Below, one piece after another: positions 22,132 through 33,400 of a DNA stretch of 64,000 nucleotides. Numbering within the stretch: the first letter of the stretch is position 1; each line of letters opens with the position of its first letter. A model generated the notes under the pieces. The model was not told where the DNA came from and searched no databases. It saw only the letters and a list, made by a program, of their open reading frames with translations. The position numbers and the translations under genes were made by a program. Source of the stretch: Ciona intestinalis (taxonomy: Eukaryota > Chordata > Ascidiacea > Phlebobranchia > Cionidae); assembly GCF_000224145.3 (NCBI RefSeq), contig NC_020167.2:7345260-7409259 (forward strand), read 5' to 3'.

Positions 22132-23953
22132 AGATGTCAGTAGTAGCTCGCTTGGTCGTGATATATGAATATGTGTATCCAAGTCAAAATGATTTATTTT
22201 GTCTCCTTGGTCACACTAACAANTTCAGAAAAGTTACAAAGGCAAAACAATGAGAATTAACGGTAAAACGACGGTCGTTAAAACACGGTTAAAACGGGCT
22301 CACGGTTAAAACCAAAGTACAAAAGGGCACATTTAAGTAACATTTAGAAAAACGGTAAGGATAATGTCAGTCTGCAGTTTATATTATGTCTATGATCAAT
22401 TTAGCCCCATTTGATGTGCGTTATACGATTTCTATGAGCGACATGAAATAACTCATGTTTATATACGGACCGGGGTTTATATCACAGAAATAAAAAGTGG
22501 ACTTAGCGGACTTAGCGGACTTAGTGGACTTAGTGGACTTAGCGGACTTAGCGGACTTAGCGGACTTAGCGGACTTAGCGGACATGCACTAATTAAAGGG
22601 ACCGCAAAATTGCAATTAATTTAAGAAAATACATATGTAGTTTCCGCCAGAGGGCGCTAAGTTTATTTATTATTTTGGGGGGAATGTTAAAAGATTTCAC
22701 AAAAAAAATTCACACATATTGTATTTGTGGTATGAATAAAAAACGGTTGACACGTAAACTTGTGTTTCTACGTTTGTGTTTTTAAGTGAAGAACACTCAT
22801 TCAGCTTCAAGGCTTGAGTACCGATCAAATTAGTGTCCAAAATAAGCCATAAAGGACGGTACATGAGTTAGTTTAACCGATTTAATTCGCACCCTGCATT
22901 AATTTTCCGTTTGTCTGTAGCGTCATAATAACAAATTCGTTGATATAAGGTAACAAAAAACTATTTGGTATAATTTTGTTCTTCACACGATCGGCACTCA
23001 AGCTTCATTCGCGCTGACAATATTTTTAAACAAGACGTAGTTTAGAAACTTTTATTTTCATAAAACCTTATGGTTCCTTATTGTTTTAAACATTTAAAAA
23101 CGTATGAAATTCGTTTTTATAAGAGTTTCAGTTTAGGTTATTGCATGCGTTTAATCTTTACGTGCGATGTTTAACTTTCGCGAGTGGTGTTAGTTCACCA
23201 TTATGATATTGAAACTATACCGTTGGCGTCGCTTTAGAACGTTCGTTTATGTAAATTGCACATGCGGTTTATTCACGCAGTAGTTGGGTAACGTCAAAGT
23301 TAGTATAGACCGGGTAACGTATGAAATATTTCGATTACAAATATTGTAAAAAACGTAGCCTATATGCAAGTGCTTTCAGTGTATCCCCGCTTAAAGGGTA
23401 ATAGTTTGATACAAGCGTCAATCGTTGTAGATTCCATGTATCATGACCGGGAAACGGCATGCCCGAACGTGGACACGTGGTCACGACCATATCGTAAAAG
23501 TTTTTAAGAAAGCAACAAATGACAAACTGCCTTGGCAACCATTGCTATGGCTCTGCATCGCCCTCTATCGGAACTTATAAGCAAACTTTCGGGGTCTTGC
23601 ATATTGATTTTCGACTATACAGCAATAACATTATACTGAAAAGCAAAAATAAAGATGCTTATGGTTTGGAGATTAGATTTTACATAGCTCATATAAAAAC
23701 TCATGGTTATTTATCTTAAAGAAAAAAGATACTTAAAAAATCGTTACGTCCCATCAGAATTTTATTGATTGCTAATTTTGGGTTCAAAGAGCAATGTTGT
23801 TTTGGTAGATACATTTTATGGAGATTTTTTCTGCTTTGATATTTCGTTTTGCTAATATATGATTTAACTTTAGGGCTAGATGTTGTGGTAAACAGTGAAT
23901 GTATGGTTCTGCAGTTATTCGGCGTCGTTTGATAGGCATAGTTCAAACTCCTA
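22132..23953. other. Upstream region of the PKI gene
   Basis: No gene recognised. It holds the nine-base GGACTTAGC array (22495-22584) and a CTCF-like motif CCGCCAGAGGGCGCTA (22644-22659); otherwise AT-rich. A single N occurs at 22223. Confidence 0.5.
22495..22584. repeat. Nine-base tandem array
   Basis: About ten perfect or near-perfect units of GGACTTAGC, with two units carrying a T (GGACTTAGT). It is not in an open gene. Confidence 0.95.
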
Positions 23954-25090
23954 ATGTCTTCTAATGTTGAGAACACTGTGGCAGGTAATAGTTGGCCACT
24001 ACTGTATTATAATAGTGTTTATATTGTGCTGTTTCCTTGCATTTGTTGTTTTATGTTCAGTAAATGTCCCCTGCCCTCTTACTACCAACCTTTAACACTT
24101 TTCCCCAACCTAATATGCAATATATACCAGAGGATTCTTCACTAATGCCCTTATGTTTGTATTGTGGCTTTTCCTTTGCATTTTTTGTCTTTTTGTTAGT
24201 GATGGTTTAATAAAATATACAGTAGAAGTGTAATTTTTTGTAGAAATTCTGGAAGACTTCTCAAAATGTGATAGAACTGGAAGAAGGAATGCAGTAGCAG
24301 ACACTAAAGATGAACCTTTACTTAACGCTGATGTTGAAACTAGTTTGAAAAATTTGTCAGTTAGTGGTGGTATGTGAAAACATTATTTACTTTTCCACCC
24401 ATTTTCATATTGGTTAATCACCAGTCTGCAGAGTATAGCAGGTTTAAGCGCAATTATGTTTGCAAACTTTTGACTTTGCGTGCCATAATTTGTCCCACAC
24501 AGGGCAATTAATTAATCAAAGAACCAAATGTCAAACGAACAAGGATTTCCTTGTCTTGCACTGCTTGCACACCAGTTTTCAATCATAGCACGTGCACATG
24601 CAAAAAATACCTGTCTTGCCTGCGCAATATCTTGTCAGGAATTGCTATATTCTGCAGACTGGAGTCCAAATAGGCAGCTTTGAAACTGTAGTAGAAAAAT
24701 CCAAATACATAACTATGTAAGTTTTAAAAGTTGCTGGCATTTTTCATTTCTTTTGTAAAAGCTTAGTGAGAGCTTCATGCAATTTCAAGATGTTTAGCAT
24801 TGATTCAGCAGCATTTGTTAGGTAGGAATCTTAGGTCACATGGGTTTTCATCAGTAGGAGTCGCACCATTCGATTCCTATTCGGCGCACTCCAATCTGTA
24901 GGTCTCGCACTTAATTTGCCAGAAAGATATGGGCATGGGATCGCCGATGTTAATATATGCATATATTAATAATATACAAGCAACATTGGATGTGGACTTT
25001 GCTTGTTATAGCATGTTTTGAAACCTCCTCCATTCCACAGATAAAACACAAGGTACATCGACAACAAACAGTTCAACTAAATCTAGCTGA
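23954..25090 (+). CDS. PKIA: cAMP-dependent protein kinase inhibitor (PKI)
   Basis: Small heat-stable inhibitor that binds the PKA catalytic subunit as a pseudosubstrate and exports it from the nucleus. Exons 23954-23984, 24244-24369 and 25041-25090 have GT-AG borders and agree in phase, giving 68 residues (family 70-78). The N-terminal MSSNVENT matches the vertebrate MTDVETT start. The inhibitory core is DFSKCDRTGRRNAVAD: Phe16, Arg21, Arg24, Arg25, pseudosubstrate Ala27 and hydrophobic Val28 have exactly the spacing of PKI-alpha Phe10, Arg15, Arg18, Arg19, Ala21 and Ile22 (mature numbering). A nuclear export pattern follows at 41-50 (V-x3-L-x2-L-x-V). The tail is Ser/Thr-rich and ends at TGA 25088-25090. 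Which vertebrate paralogue (alpha, beta, gamma) it is closest to cannot be said, so the symbol stands for the family. No exon exceeds 126 bp. Confidence 0.88.
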
Positions 25091-25470
25091 TCAGTTGCTG
25101 CATACAGAAATGACATTTCTTTTATCTACTGTTCCACACTGTGTTACTTATACAGCGTTTCAATGAACAATAATTTTATTTACGAATCCGAGTTTTATCC
25201 TAAACTTTCTGTGCTGTGTAATACAGAGACTGCCATCTTACAACTTAAGAGACATTTCTGCTCCATATACACTTTAATTCTAAACTTTAATGTTACTGAA
25301 GTTACAGCTTATGCCACTGATTTATCTATTATATTTATTCTACTGTTTAACCCGAATGGTCATTCTGCTGAACTTAACTGTGCATGTGGATAAATGCCGC
25401 CCTCACCAGTGTAATATATATATATATATATATATGGCATTTTCATTTTCTGTTAAAATATTTAAAGATA

Positions 25471-25662
25471 TAGTAGGGTGGGGAGAATGGGACACCTTTT
25501 TATTCCATTTTCTCGTTCAAATTGTTAGTAAACAAAGAACATACAAAGAATTATTAAACCGTATGGTCCAGACTCTCATAGACCGCTGTTAATTGCTTAA
25601 AACACGATCAGGATATTTGGATATTATGTGCTAAAGGTGAACTATCTCCCCCACCCTACTGT
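25471..25662. mobile_element. MITE family A copy
   Basis: Both ends are clear (TAGTAGGGTGGGGAGAATGG and CTATCTCCCCCACCCTACTG), core in the orientation opposite to the copies at 2906 and 3587. Confidence 0.85.
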
Positions 25663-26411
25663 ATTCCAATACGTATTAAAATATCTATGGTTTAGTTTTT
25701 AATTGTGTATTTCCTGTGTTGTTATTCTGTTTCTAAAGTTAAAGTCTAATTACCTAGCTCTTTAAAGGTACACATATGGAATTTTCACTCTACTAATCAC
25801 ACTGTTACCAAATTCTCCATAAACCAATACCATTGTATTATACCAGTAATCTGTAATTTCTGTCTTTAACTGCTTTCTTCAATATTGAGATTATAATTGT
25901 GTACCTAGATTTGTTGTCTGTAGCTTATGTTGCAATTACTGAACTTAACTGTGATTCCCACTCATCTAATTGTGTATTCTGTATGGGTGAGGTCCAACAG
26001 CCAAACATTTATTCGTGTAACATGCTCTTCAATGCTGCTTATATTAATTGGTTGCAAAATTTGTTTCACAATTTTAATGTACCAATATATGCTACTGCCA
26101 GATTTTAGATTTTACTTACAAAGTCAAATGTCTTTTGGTTGCTTATTGTTTTGTGCTGTGAAAATATTTTATGTGTTTGTGTCTGTCTGCGTTATTCTTC
26201 ACATTGTATGTTATTTCCGCTACTTGTATTTGTACATTTTACCCTAATTTTTAGTTGGTCTGCTTACTTACCATTTTACCCTTGATTTGTTAAAGTTGAA
26301 AACAGTGTTACACTATAATGTCATGTGGGACCAAATTTCCTGTTGAATTTTCTTGAATAACAATATATTTATCAGCACATATGGATGAAGTTAACTCCGC
26401 AATAGTTGAAC

Positions 26412-26569
26412 CAGGGCTTCCCAAACTTATTGCTCATGACCCATTTTAATCACTTTCAATTTTCAATGACCCTTTATAGTTAATAGTATAATACATGAAG
26501 TACTGTGTGTAAAATTGGTAAACTCTTGCTGACCCCTGAAGTTTGTTATTTCCAGTTTGGAAAGCCCTG
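26412..26569. mobile_element. hAT-like short element
   Basis: The ends CAGGGCTTCCCAAACT and AGTTTGGAAAGCCCTG are inverted repeats (16 bp, one mismatch) of the type seen in Charlie-like hAT elements. The 158 bp in between have no coding capacity. No exact 8-bp target duplication is visible. Confidence 0.7.
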
Positions 26570-26843
26570 TTTTATAGGTCTTTTTCGGGTACTGTCAATG
26601 TGAGATTATTTTGCAGTGTTTTGTAAATTGTTTTACAGAAAATATATGACTTAAGACAATGTAGTTGTGAATATGGTTAGTGACGGTCTTGCCTCAAGTC
26701 TTACAAATTCAATGTTGGCACAGAAACCATGCAAGGAACCGCTGGTAGGTTCAGATTGGCAATATTTTAAGTTTAATGATTTCAATGTATTATGTCTGCG
26801 TGGAAGGGGAACGACAGTCGGTATATCTCCCCCCACCCTAATA

Positions 26844-27040
26844 CTACAGTACGGTGGGGAAAGATGGGACACCTTTGCACTCTATTTTCTCGTCCATTTA
26901 AGTAGTTAACAAAAACATTCAAAGAAGTATAAATCTATATCTTCACGACTCCCATAGACCGTTGGTATTTGTTTGAAACACAATCAGGATATTTGGATAT
27001 TATGTGTTAAAGGTGTCCCATCTTCCCCCACCCTACTACT
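26844..27040. mobile_element. MITE family A copy
   Basis: Good ends; a leftover right end CCCCCCACCCTAATAC directly to its left suggests insertion next to an older copy. Confidence 0.85.
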
Positions 27041-27327
27041 ATATATTAGTTGCAAAAAGTACGTCAGTCATTTATGTCCTAGACATCTGTATTGGGTCAT
27101 GTTATTTTCATATTTCACCTACGCAGATATATATACATGCCATCTGGACATCTATACCGTAAGTCCTCCGGGATTGCAACTTATTGATTAGTGATGCCGT
27201 TAAACTTTCAATACATTCTACCAACGTTGTTGAGCGACTTAATTTGGGCGAGGCGCCGGTCTGTATATAAGTCCATGGTGATGAGCATTCTCTCTTTTTA
27301 ACGATCGATTAAATATTTAATCTAGTG

Positions 27328-27333
27328 TTTATT
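27328..27333 (-). terminator. Possible polyadenylation signal of the SLC5 gene
   Basis: AATAAA on the minus strand about 145 bp past the stop codon at 27477. Confidence 0.4.
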
Positions 27334-27476
27334 GTACAGCGGTTTATTCCCATAAAACAACCTGTTAAAAACACACGTCCAGACTGATGTGTATTGTATT
27401 TCTACATAGCTAGATAGATATTCTTAGTGATAATTGAGTCTAAAGCAACGCAAACTATTTATGTTCGATACAACTT

Positions 27477-30400
27477 TCATAATTTGGTGTAATCCATAAC
27501 CGTAGAGTCGGTACTATCGGTGTCAGCGCTATAAGCGTGATTATCTTTACTCTTGTCCAGCGAGCCATTGTTATCGGTTTTCATCGAGACGGTATCGAAC
27601 TTTTCACTTTTCAAATTCGATTTTTCAGCCTCGTTGTATTGGACCCCGCACCGTAAAAACTTTCGGGCCTGCTTTGGCAACCAACCGAAGAGAGGGTGGT
27701 CGAAAAATGCAATGGTGACACCTGGAGGGAGCTCGCTTGGTTTCTGGAAGCCTGTCGTTGAGGTAAAATGAGATATAGTAAGATAGGGTAATATGGGACA
27801 CGTTTTCTTTTTCTTTTATTGTCCCTTTTGGTAGTAGACAAAGAGAGTATATACATAAATACACAGGTTACACACAGACGCGCTAACCACTGTGCCACGG
27901 CGCCGGATGTTTTATTCGGGCATAAATAAGCCTTAGATTTATTGGCATAAATTAACGAGCATGTTAAACATTGGCACACATAACCTTACCTAAATAGGCA
28001 TTACAAAACGTAACAGTAATCTACGAATATTTCAAGAAAAGTTTTTGCATTTATACTTACCGGTTGCAAAGCTTACTATGTGCCCGACCACAAGTGCGGC
28101 TACGAATCCAAACACACCGTAATATAAATATGACATCGCATACCAATCGGCGATCGGGGGCGCTGGAGGTGTGGGTAAAGTGAAATTAGGCGCTGGAAGG
28201 TATAATAAAGTTAATAGTTGTATATTAACATCGGTGCCTATATAGTAGGGTATGGATGGGGAGATGGAACACATTTAGCAAACAATATCCAAATATCCTG
28301 GTCATGTTTTAAACAATTTTATAATTCTATGAGTGTTATTTCTTTAAAGTTATAGCGGTTGTGGATGCTTACGACATACTAAAGGTGGCTGTACACAGTA
28401 TCCGGAATTCGTCCGTTTTGTCTGTTTTGTCCGGATTTCGCTGCCGCATGCGGAACCCGGTAATGGGTTTGCATACGACTTCGCAAGCGAATTCGCATGC
28501 CGGATACTGTGTACAGCCACCTTAAAGCGACATTAACAGTTAGAGCTTCATGTTATGGTAATTTGGTATCCAGGACATTAGGTTGGTGCCTTCTATTCTA
28601 GGTGGATGAAGCAACGCAGCTTAGCACGCCATGGGTCCCAGGATTTAGGTCAGTATTGGCACATTACAAAAAGTCGGGTTAAGCGTAAAATATGTCAAAG
28701 GACGCCCAAAATCACACTTACTAGTTAAAGGAGCAACGGTGGTGTAGTTTATGCTTGTAGATGTATTTCCATACTCGCATGACTCCGTGCTAAGATATAG
28801 CTTTCTTACAAATTCATTTGAGGGCGGGTATATCGTGCTACCAATGTATATCCACGTTGCGAGTCCCACGCCGACGATTACACCACTTAATGCGCCCTAT
28901 AAAGAATGAATAAATGAATGAATGAATGAATGAATGAATGAATGAATGAATGAATGAATGAATGAATGAATGAATGAATGAATGAATGAAATTGATTTCG
29001 TCTCTTCGGTCACGATAACGATAACGAAAAACGGAAGAGTTCACAGAAGCGAAAAAAACTACCCGTAACGGCAAAAACAACAGTTGTTAAAAAACGCTAA
29101 TTAATAAAACAGAAAAAAAATATTTTTAAATAAAGGGAGATACTGTTACACCCCAAAACGTAAAACTTTGTACAACGCCGGCACCATGTGTTGAGTTATA
29201 AACTCACACAACTTAACGCTGTACTCGCTTAAAAACTTTCGTTTTCCTGCCACAACAACCCGCGTCGTGATTGCGGTTTGCAATTCTTACGATCTTCGTA
29301 CGTTAATCATTAGCACAGTGATACTGTAACTGATATGATCTACTAGTTCGAGGAAGTCAATGTTTACTAATTGTTAATGCGGTGTGTGCAACGTCTGACT
29401 GTTTTTAATTGGTATATATAATGGAGTTCCGAAGCGTTAAAATGGTACAAAATCAATACAAATAGGTTATAACAGAAAATAACACGCCACGACTTGTTTT
29501 TAAAATATATGAAAATACTTATTTTTACAACTATATAGATATATAGTGTGGGGGAGATGGGAAACATTTTTATTTTAATTTCTTGTTCAATTTAGTAGTA
29601 AAAAAAGAGCATTCAAAGAATTATAAAACCCTCAAGTAAGGACTCCCATCGTTGTTAATTGCTTAAAACACTATCAGAATATTCGGATATCTTCGGTGCT
29701 AAATAAGTCCCATCTTACCCTACAGTACTATATCAAAAATTATTCACGCATCAAAACAGCAGAGCATGACCTACCCATGAATTGATCCAAGGAAACGCCC
29801 AGCCCATGGTGAACAGCGCCACCATGGGACCGGATATCATTCCGTTGATGCTGAGCGCAGCATTTAAAACTCCGCCCAGGTTCGAAGCTAGAGCAGACAT
29901 GGCAAGGCAACAGCCCCCGAAAAATATAACCAGTATCTGAATGAAAAAAAACTATATTAGCGTTTATAAATTTTAAGAATTTTTTTCTGAAAAATCTATA
30001 CAGTAGGGCGGGGGAAGATGGGACACCTTTTCATTCTATTTTCCCGTCCAATTTGGTAGTAAACAAAGAGCATTCAAGGAATTATAAAAAAATGCCCTCA
30101 AGACTCCCACAGACCATTGGTGGCTGTATAAAACACGATCAGGATATTTGGATATTACGAGCTAAAGGTGTCCCATCTTCCCCCACCCTACTATATATAT
30201 ACGGACCCGCGGCTAAGCGCTCACATCAAAACCAAGGGAGACAGTGATCGATGCTCGATATTGGTACGATCGAAATACCGATCATCTTACTTTTCATGTA
30301 TATTAAAAGTTGATTACTCTATTAAAAAAGATATTTTATTAAAAGTAAGTATACCTTAGAAATCCAAACTTCGGCTCGCTGCGAAAGATCCTTTTTGATT

Positions 30401-33400
30401 GGTTTTATATAATCTTCTAACGTCACTGCTGCCATTGCATTAATTCCCGATGAAACGGTGCTGTGTGACAATTGATATTTATTAAGGTTGGCGGTATACC
30501 AATTGAAATGTACATGTTCTATCCACAAGCATGTATAGTGGGGGGGGGGGAGATGGGACACCTTTAGCACATAATATGACAATACGGTTTTATAATTTAT
30601 TAAATGTTCCTTGTTTACTACCAAATTGGACGAGAAAATAGAATAAAAAGGCATCTTTCCCCACCCTACTATATATTCCTTTTATATTCTATTCTATATG
30701 GATGAGACCTTGTTGAGCTAGAGTTGGCTCATTACCCCAGCAACACCATTGTGCGTCCGACGTGCTGTTATAACGACTGTCGTTTTCCAGCCAACACGCG
30801 AGGATAAAGCATAAGTTAAATTTATAAACGTCAAAGTTTAAAATTGTTATATATACCTCAATGTGCCGCTGAACGTACTACATAAAAACACGCCAGGTAA
30901 TCCAGGGAACTCGTACAGAATATCCATCACAAAATAAGGCATCAGTTGATCAGTCGCCGACACCCACCCGGCCGAGAATGGGTCACATTCGACGTAATAA
31001 GCGTACATTGTTAAACCCGCCATCCCCGCCAGTATAGCGATCGTTGCCACGCCAACTGCATTTAGATATACCGACCTGAAAAGGCAAGAAAACTAATAGT
31101 TTAAACAGCAACGTAAAAAGACGAAAAAATCCTGAATAATTTAAACAAGTGTGTTTGTTCATGACATTGTATAGGCATTAAATAAGATTCGAACCTTCGG
31201 TAAATATAGCATTGCGATATTTATGTCAAATAAAGGAGTTTATTGGGGTATATTAAGACAACAATAAGCAAGAATGACGCAGCTAAAATGGGATTGCTTT
31301 GTCGTGATAATAATTCAATTGAGCCCTATATATAGGGGCTTCTCAAAAGTGATGAAATATAAATTGACATAATATAGGTTTGGCCAAAGTTAGTAGAAAC
31401 GTTTGTAATATCCATTTGGACAAACCGAATTGTGAAAAAATATTTTGCGGAGCTTAATATTAAAAAAAACAACATTTATATAGTATATAGGCTGGGGGAA
31501 GATGTGACACCTTTAGCACATAATACCCGAATATCCGTGTTTTAAACAATTAACAACGGTATATGGGAGTCGTGAGCATACGGGTATATAATTCTTTGAA
31601 TTTTCTTTGTTTACTCCCAAATAGGACAAAAAAATAGAATGAGAAGGTGTCCCATCTTTCCCCACCCCATCTTAGAAAGCCGATTGGTTCACACTTACAG
31701 TCGGGCATGATTGAGTGTTCTGCAGCACAAATATCTTTGAACCACCGTTTGTGTTGTACAGTAGATCCCAGTCCAGAGAAACGTTCCTCCAGTTAATATT
31801 GACCAGAAAGTATGTCGAACTCGGGGATCACCCTCAAAGCTATGTGTAAATGATCAAATTGATATTATGTAGGATTACTGTACGATGTGTAATAGGGTAG
31901 GGAGATATGGGACACCTTGTTTGAAACACGATCAGGATATCTGAATATTATATGTGCTAAAGGTTTCCCATCTCTCCCCACCCCACTATATGTTTATTGC
32001 ACGACATCATGTCTGTCGGGTGCGTTTTAGGACACGACAATTACTAAACCCAATGGTTCTTATACATCGTCCGAATTGACAGCCAAACACCAAAAATTAA
32101 ATAATTATACAAAGTTACATACGTGGTAACTCGTAAGCAGGCACGAGGTGTACGAAACAAAACACCCGTCATGTAACGACTGGCATTCGCCCTGTCACGC
32201 AAGGATGAATAAGTTACATATACGCGTGGTGGTAACTTCTAAGCGGACACGAAGTGTATGAAACAAAACACCCGTGTCATAACGATAAACGTTCTGGTAT
32301 TACTAAGTTCTGGTATTTCTAGTTTTAAACATTCCATATATCACTCATATTTCCTAGTTAAATAACTCACTGAACAAAATCGATCCTTCCCCCTCTTTCT
32401 GCGATTTTCCAAACGTTTTCGAACCCGCCAAGTCGAATACAACCTTGTATGATAACTGCTAAAAACCCGACCACCATCACCGTGCATTGAAATACATCGG
32501 TCCATATTACGGCCTTCAGTCCCCCCAGCGTGGTATAGAACGTACACACCACACCCGTAACGATCACTGATGTCCACAGGTCCAGTCCGGTAACTGAATG
32601 TTTTGTAGGTTTAAAAAAAGCGAATGAATTATAGTGGATCTTATTTACCCTCGCGTGGCGAGTCAACGACGAGTGTTCTGTTTCATACATCGTACCTGCT
32701 TGCGAGTTACCACGTATAACTCTTGAGTCTATTAATTACTGGTAAATAGTACGACGGGGGTAAAGTGGATACCGTTTGCACATGATACCCCACATTTTCT
32801 AATCTTGTTTTAACAATTATAACAACGCTCTTTTAGAGTCGTGAGTATTTTGTATTTGTCGCCAAATGGGACGGTAAAGGGAATGAAAACATTGGCCATC
32901 TTACCGTAATCTACTATAGTAGAGTGGGCGAAGACGGGACAACTTTATCACATAATATTCAAATATCCTGATCGTGTTTTAAACAATTAACGACGGCCTA
33001 TGGGAGTCGTGAGGATACGGTTTTATAACTCTTGCATTTTAGTTTATGTTTCCACCAAAAGAATGAGTATAAAAGCGAGTAAAAACATAAACCATCTCAC
33101 CCCAACCTACTATATATAAAAACGATAAAACAAATTCACAAACCTTCATTTAATGCCAATGCAGGTGCATAGATCACGATACCAATGTAGAGGACTTGAT
33201 TTATGATATATATGGTCGTACCAGCTACTCGAACGTATTTATTGAATCGCAGCTCTAAGTACTATGGGAACAAAAAGAAATAGTTAGAACATAATTTATT
33301 GTTGGGATATTTGCATTAATGTTATAAACATAAAATACTTAATAAAAAGCAATTCATTAACTTTTTAACACTTTTCGACCTTAAAATTGTTTTGGTGTTA

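Larger units (their letters stand above)
25091..27476. other. Intergenic region rich in transposon remnants
   Basis: Between the PKI stop and the convergent SLC5 gene. Apart from an AT dinucleotide run (25412-25433), two MITE family A copies and one hAT-like element, I see no supported gene; open frames here are short and without family resemblance. Confidence 0.5.

Noticed and set aside
27611..27979. Minus-strand 122-residue frame over the last SLC5 exon
   Set aside because: Out of phase with the transporter; the in-phase frame continues the protein to its TKL end.
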